From JBMNUM01 sp050946275 (GTDB lineage: Bacteria; Actinomycetota; Coriobacteriia; Coriobacteriales; CADBOM01): a DNA stretch of 64,000 nucleotides. The notes below the pieces were generated by a model. That model was not told where the DNA came from and did no database searches. It was given only the letters and a program-made list of their open reading frames with translations. Location: positions 35,679-99,678 of the forward strand of contig JBMNUM010000007.1 in assembly GCA_050946275.1 (NCBI GenBank), given 5' to 3'. The position numbers and the translations under genes are program-made. Below, piece by piece: positions 25,167 through 34,104 of this stretch; position 1 is the stretch's first letter, and each line of letters begins with the position of its first letter.

Positions 25167-25720
25167 TGGCAGGCGATCAGATCCGCATCCAACTTCCAGC
25201 TGGCAAAGAGGCGCTCGGATCGCTTCGCGCGGGCGACCGCGTGCTGTTGAGCGGCCCCGTCTTCACCATGCGCGATGCCGGTCACATGCGCGCCGTCTCG
25301 TATCTCGACGAGCACGGCGAGCTGCCCTTCGGCCTTGCGGGGCAGACGCTGTTCTACGCTGGCCCCACGCCGGCCTCTGCCGGCAGGCCCCATGGCGCCA
25401 TAGGCCCCACGACCGCTTCCCGCATGGACTTCGCCACGCCCCGCCTGTTCGGCGCGGGCATCGCCGCGACCATCGGCAAGGGCAAGCGCGGCGCCTCGGT
25501 CAAGGAAGCGTGCCGCGAGTTCGGATGCGTGCACTTCACCGCCGTCGGCGGCGTCGCGGCACTGCTGGCCTCGTGCGTGGTCTCGTCGGATCCCGTCGCA
25601 TGGCCGGAGCTCGGCACCGAGGCGCTCGTGAGGCTCGAGCTCGTCGATTTCCCGGCGTTCGTCGGCATCGACGCCCTGGGGACGGACATTTTCGATTCCA
25701 TCGGCTGCGAGGTGTCGTGA
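25163..25720 (+). CDS. Fumarate hydratase class I, beta subunit
   Basis: 185 residues, the size of the swivelling C-terminal domain. GPTTASRMDFATPRLFGAG and ATIGKGKRGASV form the phosphate-loop-like substrate site; VHFTAVGGVAALLASCV follows. It pairs with the alpha subunit, with which it overlaps (ATGATG context), and its TGA shares one base with the tmk start codon, indicating tight coupling. Confidence 0.9.
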   Translation: MMAGDQIRIQLPAGKEALGSLRAGDRVLLSGPVFTMRDAGHMRAVSYLDEHGELPFGLAGQTLFYAGPTPASAGRPHGAIGPTTASRMDFATPRLFGAGIAATIGKGKRGASVKEACREFGCVHFTAVGGVAALLASCVVSSDPVAWPELGTEALVRLELVDFPAFVGIDALGTDIFDSIGCEVS

Positions 25721-26364
25721 TGGCGCGCCGCGGCCTTTTCATAACCTTCGAGGGAGGCGAGGGCGTGGGCAAGTCCACGCAGATCGCCCGGCTGGCGACG
25801 CGTCTCGGGGAACTCGGGCGCGCGGTCGTCGTTCTGCGCGAGCCGGGATCGACCGCCATCGGCGAGCAGATCAGGAGCGTGCTCCTCGATCCCGCCAACA
25901 CCGACCTCGACGCCCACGCCGAGCTTCTGCTCTATGAGGCGGCCCGGGCCCAGATGGTCGGGCAGATCGTCATGCCGGCCCTCGAGCGCGGCGATGTCGT
26001 CCTCTGCGATCGCTTCAACGACTCGACGATGGCCTACCAGGGTGTTGCCCGGGGGCTCGGCGAGGGAACGGTCGCCCAAGTCGACGAGGTGGCTTGCCGG
26101 GGCATCGTTCCCGATAGGACGATTCTGCTCGTGAACGATACCGCCGAATCGCTCGAGCGTGCTCGACGGGCGGGGGGAGCCGACCGCATCGAGGGCGAGT
26201 CGGTCGAGTTTCACGCAAAGGTCCACCGTGCGTTCGAGGATATCGCCGACCGCGACCCCGCCCGGGTGCGGCGCGTCGCGATGGTTCCCGGCGACATCGA
26301 CGCCACCGCGGAGGCGGTGTTCGGGCAAGTTGCCGATCTGTTCGGGGAAGGTGGGGCGCGATGA
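25720..26364 (+). CDS. tmk: Thymidylate kinase
   Basis: 214 residues. P-loop FEGGEGVGKSTQI, the REPGS DR(E/P) motif, CDRFNDSTMAYQGVARGL and the LID-region Arg segment (LERARRAGGADRIEG). It phosphorylates dTMP to dTDP. The start ATG 25720 overlaps the fumarase beta stop; a longer upstream reading frame exists but is a shadow of that gene. It overlaps holB by 4 nt, the usual tmk-holB pairing. Confidence 0.95.
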   Translation: MARRGLFITFEGGEGVGKSTQIARLATRLGELGRAVVVLREPGSTAIGEQIRSVLLDPANTDLDAHAELLLYEAARAQMVGQIVMPALERGDVVLCDRFNDSTMAYQGVARGLGEGTVAQVDEVACRGIVPDRTILLVNDTAESLERARRAGGADRIEGESVEFHAKVHRAFEDIADRDPARVRRVAMVPGDIDATAEAVFGQVADLFGEGGAR

Positions 26365-27521
26365 CGGCGGCTCAGGCAAAACCCGAATCCAAGGCGAACC
26401 CGTTCGCCTCCATCATCGGCCAGTCGCAGGTGTCCCGGTTCCTCGCCGAGGCGCATGCGGCGGGAGCCTTGTCGCATGCGTACCTGCTCGCCGGCCCCAT
26501 GGGCTCGGGCAAGACGGAGACGGCTCTCGCGATCGCCAAGGCGTTCATCTGCCCCGACGGCGGATGCGGCGTGTGCGATGCGTGCAGGCGAGTCGAGCGC
26601 ATGACCCATCCCGATGTGCACTGGATCGATCCCGAGGGCGTGGGGAGCTACCTAGCCGAGCAGATTCGCGATGTGATCAGGGACAGCACGCTTGCCCCCA
26701 TCCGGGCCAACCGCAAGGTGTATATCATCACGCGTGCCGACCTGCTCCGCGACAAGGCGGCCAACGCCTTCCTCAAGACCCTCGAGGAACCTCCGGCCGA
26801 CACGTCCTTCGTGCTCATGGCGCGCATGCGCTCCAGCGTGCTGCCCACGATCGTCTCGCGGTGCCAGACCCTCACGTTCAGACGCCTTCCCGAGGCCGAG
26901 GCCCTCGGGCTCGTCTGCCGCGCGACCGGCGCCAGCGAGCAGGACGCCCGCGTCGCGCTCACGGCGACGGGCGGTTCGACGAAAAGCGCCTGCGAGTTCG
27001 TGAGATCCCCCTCGCGCAAGCAGGCCCGGCTCGTGGCCATCGAGGTCATGGAACGGCTTGGCGACGCCGATGGGGCCGACGTCCTCGACTGCGCTCGTCG
27101 CATGGTCGCGGCCGTCGATGCGCCCCAGGAGGAGATTCGCTCCCGCGCGGCAACCGAGCTGCAGGACAACGGCGAGTTTCTCTCCAAGGGAGCGCTGAAC
27201 TATCTCGAGAAACGCAACGACCGCAAGATCGCCGCGAGCAAACGCGAGGTCTACAACGAGATGCTATCGGTCATCCGCTCATGGTTGCGCGACTGCGCGG
27301 CAGTGGGTTTTGAGCGTGAAAAACTTATGGTCAACTATGATTGCCATTACACTATAGAGAAGACCGGCGCCCAGTTGGGCCTCGATGCGATCCTGCGCGC
27401 GCTGCGGGCGGTTGACTCAGCGGCGGAGCGCATCGCCAGAAATGTTGCACCGCAACTTGCCCTCGAGGCAATGTTGTTTGAAATAAGAGAGGTATTGTAT
27501 GCCGGCAGTAGTGCCCGTTAG
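26361..27521 (+). CDS. holB: DNA polymerase III delta' subunit
   Basis: 386 residues of an AAA+ clamp-loader subunit. AYLLAGPMGSGKTETALAIA is an intact P-loop, CPDGGCGVCDACRRV is the zinc module, and NAFLKTLEEPPADTSFVLMA with the arginine-finger SRC (IVSRCQTL) follow. It loads the sliding clamp with tau and delta. Its end overlaps the next gene by 23 nt. Confidence 0.92.
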   Translation: MTAAQAKPESKANPFASIIGQSQVSRFLAEAHAAGALSHAYLLAGPMGSGKTETALAIAKAFICPDGGCGVCDACRRVERMTHPDVHWIDPEGVGSYLAEQIRDVIRDSTLAPIRANRKVYIITRADLLRDKAANAFLKTLEEPPADTSFVLMARMRSSVLPTIVSRCQTLTFRRLPEAEALGLVCRATGASEQDARVALTATGGSTKSACEFVRSPSRKQARLVAIEVMERLGDADGADVLDCARRMVAAVDAPQEEIRSRAATELQDNGEFLSKGALNYLEKRNDRKIAASKREVYNEMLSVIRSWLRDCAAVGFEREKLMVNYDCHYTIEKTGAQLGLDAILRALRAVDSAAERIARNVAPQLALEAMLFEIREVLYAGSSAR

Positions 27522-28938
27522 ATTCAAGCATAATGCGAAGGTTTACTGGTTCTCCTATAGCGACTGCGATCCCCAGAGGGGCTCGTATGTCGTCGTGGGC
27601 CGCGAGGGCGGCAAGGCGTTCGGGCTCGTCGATGGCGACCCGTTCGAACTGAGCGACGAGGAAGCGGGCAAGCTGCGCTCGCCGCTGAGCCCCATCATCC
27701 GCGTCGCGAGCGAGGACGATCTTGCCAAGAAGGAGGAGCTCGAGGCGAAGGGCGAGGAGGCCAAGACGGTCTTCCGCGAGCTCGCCGAGAAGCGCGGCCT
27801 CGATATCAAACCCATCGACGTCGAGTACATGCTCGACTCCGACAACGCAGTCTTCCATTTCTCATCCGAGGAGCGCGTCGATTTCCGCGAGCTCGTGCGC
27901 GACCTGGCATCGCGCCTGCACGTGCACGTCGACATGCGCCAGATGGGCGTTCGCGACGAGGCCCGCACGGTGGGAGGCATCGGCCATTGCGGTGAGGTGC
28001 TGTGCTGCGTGCGCATGAGCAGCGCCTTCCAGCCCGTGTCCATCAAGATGGCCAAGGAGCAGGACCTCCCGCTCAACCCCAGCAAGGTCTCGGGTGCCTG
28101 CGGCAGGCTCATGTGCTGCCTCCGTTACGAGTACGAGGCCTACAAGGACTTCAAGTCGCGCTCCCCGAAGCTCAACGCCACGATCGAGACCCCGGCGGGT
28201 CCCGCCAAGGTGATCGAGCTCAACACGCCCAAGGAATACGTGAAACTCAAGCTGCTCGAGACCGATGAGGCGTTCATCGTTCCCATCGGCGGCATGGAGT
28301 GCGATCCCGAAAGCGACAGCCCGCGCCCGTGCAGGGTGTGCGCCGAGGCGTTCGAGGAGCACTGCCCGGCATCGCTGAAGCGTGAGAAGCTGCTCGAGAT
28401 TCCCGCCGACGAGGTCCTGAAATCGGACGAGGATTCGAAGCCCGGCAAGAAGCGCCGCCGTGGCGGCAGGGGCAGGAAGTCCGGCTCCGGCGGCCAGCAG
28501 GGCCAGGCCTCGCAGGGAGAGAAGAAGCCCGCGCAGAGAGGCGGGGAGGCGAAACAGGACGGCGAGGCGAAGCCCGGCAAGAAACGCCGCCGTGGCGGCA
28601 GGGGCAGGAAGTCCGGCTCCGGCGGCCAGCAGGGTCAGCGCCAGGACGGTCAGGCGCAGGAGGCGAAGTCCGGCGAGCACAAGCAACGTCCGGGCCAGAA
28701 CTCCTCGAACCTCCGCAACCCCCGCGAGGATGGCCAAGGCGGATCGGCCGGCCAGGGCAATCGCAACAGGCGCCGTCGCGGTGGCGGAGGCGGTGGCGGC
28801 AACCAGGCCAAGCGCCCCGCGGAAGGCCAGCAAGGCGGACAGCAGCAAGGCGGTGGCTCCGGCCAGCGCAAGAGGAAACCCCGTCGCACGTCGGGTGGCA
28901 CGGGAAACGCCCCTGCAAGCGGCGAGAACAAGGCATAG
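27499..28938 (+). CDS. PSP1/YaaT-type protein with long basic Gly/Lys/Arg-rich tail
   Basis: 479 residues. The PSP1 core (1 to about 275) has the cysteine-rich signature GHCGEVLCCVRMS and SGACGRLMCCLRYEYEAYKD. In Bacillus, YaaT (RicT) works with RicA and RicF on RNase Y and phosphorelay control and carries Fe-S clusters. The neighbouring tmk-holB-yaaT order is the Bacillus order. From about 305 onward the chain is low-complexity Gly, Lys, Arg, Gln, including two 23-residue repeats; it could bind RNA. AGAGAGGTA precedes ATG 27499 inside holB. Confidence 0.88.
   Translation: MPAVVPVRFKHNAKVYWFSYSDCDPQRGSYVVVGREGGKAFGLVDGDPFELSDEEAGKLRSPLSPIIRVASEDDLAKKEELEAKGEEAKTVFRELAEKRGLDIKPIDVEYMLDSDNAVFHFSSEERVDFRELVRDLASRLHVHVDMRQMGVRDEARTVGGIGHCGEVLCCVRMSSAFQPVSIKMAKEQDLPLNPSKVSGACGRLMCCLRYEYEAYKDFKSRSPKLNATIETPAGPAKVIELNTPKEYVKLKLLETDEAFIVPIGGMECDPESDSPRPCRVCAEAFEEHCPASLKREKLLEIPADEVLKSDEDSKPGKKRRRGGRGRKSGSGGQQGQASQGEKKPAQRGGEAKQDGEAKPGKKRRRGGRGRKSGSGGQQGQRQDGQAQEAKSGEHKQRPGQNSSNLRNPREDGQGGSAGQGNRNRRRRGGGGGGGNQAKRPAEGQQGGQQQGGGSGQRKRKPRRTSGGTGNAPASGENKA
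28438..28638 (+). repeat. Intragenic 69-bp direct repeat in the PSP1 gene tail
   Basis: Positions 28438-28506 and 28570-28638 differ at only 2 of 69 bases. Each encodes KPGKKRRRGGRGRKSG followed by SGGQQGQ. The near-identity at silent positions indicates a recent duplication rather than selection on protein alone. Confidence 0.9.
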
Positions 28939-28974
28939 GAAGCGCTCGCACGCTCCACGTCGAAAGGTGCAATC

Positions 28975-30420
28975 ATGGAACGCAATTCAGCTCTGCTCAC
29001 GGACCTGTACGAGCTCACCATGGCGGAGGGCTACTGGAAGGAGGGCCTGCGCCAGGCGGAGGCCTGCTTCTACATGCACTTCCGCAACAACCCGTTCGAG
29101 GGCGGCTACGCCATCGCGTGCGGCCTCGACCATCTCGCGAAGATCATCGACGACTTCACGTTCACCGATGAGGACATCGCGTACCTCTCGAGCCTGACGG
29201 TTCCCTCGGGCAATCCGCTGTTCGACAAGGACTTCCTCGAGTACCTGCGCGGCTACAAGCTGCATCTCGATGTGGATGCCACGCCCGAGGGCACGGTCGT
29301 CTTCCCGCAGGAGCCCATGGTTCGCGTGATGGGTCCGCTCGTCGACTGCCAGCTCATCGAGCCGGCGCTGCTCAATGCCGTCAACTTCGAGACGCTCGTC
29401 GCCACGAAGGCGGCGCGTATCTGCAACGTGACCAAGGGCAGTGTGGCCGAGTTCGGCCTGCGCCGCGCCCAGGGTCCCGACGGCGGTCTGCGAGCCTCGC
29501 GCGCCGCGTTCATCGGCGGCTGCACGTCGACATCCAACGTGTTGTGCGGCCAGGTGTTCGACATCCCCGTGTCCGGCACGCACGCGCACTCCTGGGTCAT
29601 GTCGTTCGACACCGAGCTCGAGGCGTTCCGCGCCTTCGCTAAGGCCATGCCCGAGAACACGATCTTGCTGGTCGACACCTACGATGTGATGCAGGGCATC
29701 GCCAACGCGGTGATCGTCGGCAAGGAGATGGAGGAGCGCGGCGAGCGCCTCATCGGCATCAGGCTCGACTCCGGCGACCTTGCATGGGAGTCCAAGAAGG
29801 CTCGCGAGATGCTCGACGAGGCGGGGCTCGACTACGTGAAGATCTTCGCCACGAACGACCTCGACGAGTTCACGATCGACTCGCTCGAGCGCCAGGGCGC
29901 ACGCATCGATTCCTGGGGCGTTGGCACGAAGCTCGCCGTGGCATACGATCAGCCTGCGCTCGGCGGCGTCTACAAGATGTCGGCCGTCAAGCAGACTCCG
30001 GACTCCCAGTGGGAGCCCAAGATCAAGCTCTCCGCCCAGATCGTCAAGCGCACGCTCCCGGGCATCCTCGACATCCGCCGCTACATGGATGCGAACGGCA
30101 TGTACTGCGGCGATATGATCTTCGACGACCTCTCGGGTGTGAGCCACGAGATGATGGTCGACCCGGTCGACCCGGTTCACCGCAAGTCGCTTGCGGGACG
30201 CACGCACAAGACGCTGCTCACACCGCTCGCGCGCGGCGGCAAATCGGTCTACGGGCAGACGGATTGCCGCGAGGCCCAGGCCCTCGCCCGCGAGGAGATG
30301 GCCAAGCTCGACCCGTCGTACACGCGATTCCTGAATCCGGGTTCGTATCCCGTCGGCCTCGAGGTCGGGCTCTTCGAGACGCGCGAGAAGCTGATCCGCG
30401 AGCACAACCCCAACGGATAG
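28975..30420 (+). CDS. pncB: Nicotinate phosphoribosyltransferase
   Basis: 481 residues. LLTDLYELTMAEGYW at the N-terminus, EFGLRRAQGPDGG, the SGTHAHSWVMSF phosphoribosyl/His site, and IRLDSGDLAWESKKAREML are standard. It makes nicotinate mononucleotide in NAD salvage. Start ATG after CGAAAGGTG. degV follows at 37 bp. Confidence 0.93.
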   Translation: MERNSALLTDLYELTMAEGYWKEGLRQAEACFYMHFRNNPFEGGYAIACGLDHLAKIIDDFTFTDEDIAYLSSLTVPSGNPLFDKDFLEYLRGYKLHLDVDATPEGTVVFPQEPMVRVMGPLVDCQLIEPALLNAVNFETLVATKAARICNVTKGSVAEFGLRRAQGPDGGLRASRAAFIGGCTSTSNVLCGQVFDIPVSGTHAHSWVMSFDTELEAFRAFAKAMPENTILLVDTYDVMQGIANAVIVGKEMEERGERLIGIRLDSGDLAWESKKAREMLDEAGLDYVKIFATNDLDEFTIDSLERQGARIDSWGVGTKLAVAYDQPALGGVYKMSAVKQTPDSQWEPKIKLSAQIVKRTLPGILDIRRYMDANGMYCGDMIFDDLSGVSHEMMVDPVDPVHRKSLAGRTHKTLLTPLARGGKSVYGQTDCREAQALAREEMAKLDPSYTRFLNPGSYPVGLEVGLFETREKLIREHNPNG

Positions 30421-30457
30421 GCGCAAGCGCCGGCCCGTGACCATAAGGAGGTACGCC

Positions 30458-31405
30458 ATGACGCTGCCGCAGCACAAATGCCAGCTTGTGATTGACTCCG
30501 CCTGCGACTTGCCGCATGAGGTGGTCGAGTCGCTCGGCGTGGATATGATGCTCTTCCCGTACGAGATGAACGACGGCGAGCATATCGACGACTTCGGCCA
30601 GAGCATGTCGTCCGAGGATTTCTACGGGCGCCTCATCGATGGCGATGTTTCCCGGACCGCGCAGATTCCCATCCCCGTGATGACCGAGAAGTTCAGGCAT
30701 GCCGCTGAGACGAAGACCCCCACGGTGTTCCTATGTCTCTCGTCAGGACTCACCGGCACCTACGACACCATGTGCCGCGTTGCCGACGAGGTGAGGGAGG
30801 AGTTCCCCGAGGCCGAGATCTACGTCGTCGACACGCTGCTCGCCTCGATCGCCGAGGGGTTCCTCGTCCTGGAGGCCGTCAAGCAGCGCAACAACGGCCT
30901 CACGGCCGCCGAGCTCGCCGCATGGGCGGAGGAGGCGCGTTACTACGTGCACGGCTACTTCACCGTCGATGACCTCATGTACCTGCGCCGTGGCGGCAGG
31001 ATCCCGCCGATTGCCGCGGCCGCCGGTTCGAAGCTCGACATCAAGCCCGTCTTGAAGTTCGATCTGACCGGTCATCTAGCCATCGACGGCCTCGTGCGCG
31101 GCAGGAAGAAGTCCGTCAAGTCCGTCGCGAAGCTGCTCAACGAGAACGCCATCGAGCCCGATCGTGCGCAGATCGTCTTTGGCAATGCGGTATGCGAGAA
31201 GGACATGCGTTCCCTCGAGGGGATGTACTCGGGTCCGAAGGCCCTGTTCGTGGAGACGAGCATCGGCCCGGTTATCGGCTCGCACGTTGGTCCCGGCATG
31301 GTTGCCGCCTCGTTCTGGGGACCGGACAGGCGCAAGGAGGCGTCGTTCGGCGACCGCATCGCCAAGAACGTCAAGAAGCGCAACAGCCCGCCGTTCCCGA
31401 AGTAG
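30458..31405 (+). CDS. DegV-family fatty-acid-binding protein
   Basis: 315 residues. LVIDSACDLPHEVVES is the DegV start, followed by SRTAQIPIP-like fatty-acid site, LCLSSGLTGTYDTM, and FTVDDLMYLRRGGRI. DegV/FakB proteins bind fatty acids and hand them to a kinase (FakA); no kinase gene is nearby. AAGGAGGT gives ATG 30458. It ends in front of a 173-bp inverted repeat and the convergent rlmKL gene. Confidence 0.9.
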   Translation: MTLPQHKCQLVIDSACDLPHEVVESLGVDMMLFPYEMNDGEHIDDFGQSMSSEDFYGRLIDGDVSRTAQIPIPVMTEKFRHAAETKTPTVFLCLSSGLTGTYDTMCRVADEVREEFPEAEIYVVDTLLASIAEGFLVLEAVKQRNNGLTAAELAAWAEEARYYVHGYFTVDDLMYLRRGGRIPPIAAAAGSKLDIKPVLKFDLTGHLAIDGLVRGRKKSVKSVAKLLNENAIEPDRAQIVFGNAVCEKDMRSLEGMYSGPKALFVETSIGPVIGSHVGPGMVAASFWGPDRRKEASFGDRIAKNVKKRNSPPFPK

Positions 31406-31418
31406 GAGAACGTTTTCG

Positions 31419-31591
31419 GCTGGATCCGGGTCGGTACCCCTCCAGGCAATGCGGAGCAATTCGCCCCGATTCTGGCTGCGCTTAGCGAGGACTGTCTGAG
31501 CGTCCGAAGGACGCGAGTTCCGCAGCTGCAGCCAGAATCGGGGCGAATGTTTTGCGGAGTTTGCCTGGAGGGGTACCGACCCGGATCCAGC
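31419..31591. repeat. Very long inverted repeat between convergent genes
   Basis: Outer arms 31419-31449 and 31561-31591 pair perfectly over 31 bp (arm contains GGATCCGGGTCGGTACC). Inner arms 31459-31479 and 31528-31548 pair perfectly over 21 bp (ATTCGCCCCGATTCTGG). Between them is a 9 by 12-nt internal loop in which TGCGGAG occurs in both strands in direct, not inverted, orientation. The 48-nt apex has a small GCGTCC/GGACGC hairpin. It fills the gap between degV (+) and rlmKL (-) and could terminate both, or be a palindromic mobile element. Confidence 0.9.
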
Positions 31592-31600
31592 GGCAACGGC

Positions 31601-33859
31601 TTACCTCAGGTGCTTCACCAGGTAGCAGTGGTGGATGTCGCCCGTGCGCGCGAAGTCCTCGGGAATCGTCTTCTTGCTGATGTCCGCGAGTCCGACATGC
31701 GCTTTCGCGAGCGTCTCGACATCGGGTTTGAACCCGCGCAGATTGCAGCAGAAAATCGCCGTTCCGTTCTCGCGGAGCAGGCGGGAGACGCCGATGAGCA
31801 GCTCGGCATGATCGCGCTGCACGTCCCACGAGCGCTTGCGCATGCGCTTGGAGTTCGAGAATGTCGGCGGGTCGACGTAGATGAGATCGAAGCGCCGTGG
31901 GGAATGGCGCGTCTCGGTCACCCACGGGAGGACGTCCGCTTGCTCGAATGTGTGCTCGGGGCCATCGAAGTGGTTGAGCGCGAGGTTGTCACGCGCCCAG
32001 GCCAGATAGGTGTTCGAGAGGTCGACGGTGTGCGTGGATGCCGCGCCACCCGCAGCGGCGTACACCGTGGCGGAGCCCGTGTAGGCGAACAGGTTCAGGA
32101 AATCCTTGCCGCGTGAGTTCTCGCCGATGAGCTGCCGTATGTCGCGGCCATCGAGGAACAACCCCGTGTCGAGATGCGCATCGAAGCGCACGCGGAAGAA
32201 ATGCCCGTTCTCGAGGATGACGTGCCCGGCGCTCTCCGTTGCCGGGCCACCGTCTGTCTCGCGGTATTGCGATCCTCCCTTCGAGCGGATGCGGCGCTTG
32301 AGGAAGACATCTCCCGCGTTGAGGTCGAACTCCGCTCGGACCGCCTCGACGGCTGCGTTGAGGCGTGCGCCTGCGAGCTCGGGGTCGACGGTCTTCGGCG
32401 GGGCGTACTCGCACACGTGGGCCCAGCGCTTGCCGCTCTCGGCACCCGCACCCTGGTACAGGTCGACGGACATCGCAAATCCCGGGAGGTCGGAGTCGTA
32501 GACGCGATAGCAGGTGACACCGGTTCTGCGCGCCCATTTGCCCCGGTGCTTCGCCATCTTGTGGAGCCGGTTTGCGAACTGCTCGGCTTGCATCCCGAGC
32601 GTTCCCGCCGATGTATCCGCGGTGCTGTCCGACGCGCCGGTGTCGCCAGATGCGGCGTCGGGGGCAGGTGTAGCGCCTGCTGCCCTATACGAGCGGATCG
32701 TGGCCTCGAGGGGCCCGTTGAAGGTATCGATCACGCTGGTCGGACGAGCGCCGAGCAGGCTGTCTACCGAGGGGTCGGCGACGATGAGGGAGAGGCCCCA
32801 TCCCGCGCCCTGCCGAGCGACGATGCCGCGGAGCGCGAGGAGCAGCGAGGGCAGCTGGCTTCTGCTCAGCAATCTCTCCCCATAGGGAGGGTTCGTTGCG
32901 ATGAGTCCGGTCGGGGTGAGGTCATCGACCGCGAGATGGGCGATGTCGCTCGTCTCGAATCGAATCGCTCCTCCCACGCCCGCACGGCGCGCATTTGCCT
33001 GCGCGAGCGCGATGGCGGACGGGTCGATGTCCGCGGCGATGATTGCCCCGGCGGGGGACTGGTGGCTCTCGGCCCGCGCATCCGCTGCATCGACCGCGGC
33101 GACGAGCGCATCCTGGTCGAATTGCTTCCAGCCCTCGATCCCCCAGGTTCCCCGGAAGATGCCCGGGGCGATGTCGCCGGCGATGAGAGCCGCCTCGATC
33201 GCGAGCGTCCCGCTGCCGCAGAACGGGTCCACGAACGATCCGCCCTCCGCCGCGATGCGCGGCCAGTCGCCGGCGAGCAGGATGGCGGCGGCGAGGGTCT
33301 CCTTGATCGGCGCCTCGACCTGCGCGCCCTGTTCACGGTAGCCCCTGCGGTGCATGGGAGCGCCGCTGGCATCGAGCGATATGGTCGCCTTGGACTCGTG
33401 GATGTTAACGCTTACCGCAAAGTCGGGTTTGCGCGTGTCGACGTTGGGCCGCGCCCCCGTCTTCTCGGTCAGCCGGTCGCAGAGAGCGTCTTTGACGCGA
33501 TGCTCGACGAAGCGTGTGTTGCGCAGCTTCGCGTTCGTCCCCTTCGCATGGATGGCGATCGTCGCGCCGTCGGAGACGTGCTCCTCCCATGGGATGTTCA
33601 CGCACGTCTCGTAGAGCTCGTCCGCATTGCGTGCGGGTCCGCGCTCGAGCACGACCAGCACCCTGCTCGCGCAGCGCAGCCACAGCAATGCCTCGCAGAT
33701 CTGAGCCATGTCGGCTTGGAAGGAGACGCCTGAAGAGAGCGGGCGCACGCGGGAGACGCCAAGCTCCCGCAGCTCGCCGGCCACGATGCCCTCGAGGCCC
33801 TTTGCGCATGAGGCGAACAGCTCGTACGTGCGGTCTCTGTCGAATCGGCTGGTCTTCAT
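31601..33859 (-). CDS. rlmL: Bifunctional 23S rRNA (guanine-N2/N7) methyltransferase RlmKL
   Basis: 752 residues. A THUMP domain (about 50-160) is followed by the RlmL-type Rossmann domain (FVDPFCGSGTLAIEAALIA, ATNPPYGERLL). The second methyltransferase domain of RlmK type follows (FLNLFAYTGSATVYAAAGGA, IYVDPPTFSNSKRMRK, FCCNLRGFKPDV). It modifies G2445 and G2069 (E. coli numbering) of 23S rRNA. The length agrees with the fused enzyme (about 700). A 39-residue Ala/Ser/Thr/Asp linker (TPAPDAASGDTGASDSTAD) joins the halves. It is the lone minus-strand gene of this region. Confidence 0.92.
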   Translation of the reverse strand: MKTSRFDRDRTYELFASCAKGLEGIVAGELRELGVSRVRPLSSGVSFQADMAQICEALLWLRCASRVLVVLERGPARNADELYETCVNIPWEEHVSDGATIAIHAKGTNAKLRNTRFVEHRVKDALCDRLTEKTGARPNVDTRKPDFAVSVNIHESKATISLDASGAPMHRRGYREQGAQVEAPIKETLAAAILLAGDWPRIAAEGGSFVDPFCGSGTLAIEAALIAGDIAPGIFRGTWGIEGWKQFDQDALVAAVDAADARAESHQSPAGAIIAADIDPSAIALAQANARRAGVGGAIRFETSDIAHLAVDDLTPTGLIATNPPYGERLLSRSQLPSLLLALRGIVARQGAGWGLSLIVADPSVDSLLGARPTSVIDTFNGPLEATIRSYRAAGATPAPDAASGDTGASDSTADTSAGTLGMQAEQFANRLHKMAKHRGKWARRTGVTCYRVYDSDLPGFAMSVDLYQGAGAESGKRWAHVCEYAPPKTVDPELAGARLNAAVEAVRAEFDLNAGDVFLKRRIRSKGGSQYRETDGGPATESAGHVILENGHFFRVRFDAHLDTGLFLDGRDIRQLIGENSRGKDFLNLFAYTGSATVYAAAGGAASTHTVDLSNTYLAWARDNLALNHFDGPEHTFEQADVLPWVTETRHSPRRFDLIYVDPPTFSNSKRMRKRSWDVQRDHAELLIGVSRLLRENGTAIFCCNLRGFKPDVETLAKAHVGLADISKKTIPEDFARTGDIHHCYLVKHLR

Positions 33860-34049
33860 GGGAAAGATACTATCAGATACGGGGGAGCGAGCGGCTGCGC
33901 GACCCGGCTAAGTCATGCGGCTTCCGGTCGCCCGGCTCGGACGAGCGTAATCTCGACCGCGCCCCGTCCATCTCTTTCATGCGGGTTGCCGGGTGGCTAC
34001 GCGCCTTCCGCATGCTGGCGAAACCGGTTGGGTTCATTCTGCGGTAGAA

Positions 34050-34078
34050 TTTCCATATCTGTAAATCTGGGGTACTAT
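34050..34078 (+). promoter_or_regulatory. Candidate promoter for the H1-like gene
   Basis: TTTCCA (34050) and TACTAT (34073) with 17-bp spacing, 27 bp upstream of the start codon, in an AT-rich patch. The ribosome-binding site GAGGAG follows. This was read by eye. Confidence 0.45.
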
Positions 34079-34104
34079 GCCCTGTTTGCGAGCAGAGGAG
34101 AATC

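Noticed and set aside
25105..25719. N-terminal extension of thymidylate kinase
   Set aside because: This frame is a shadow of the fumarase beta gene; the P-loop domain begins just after ATG 25720.
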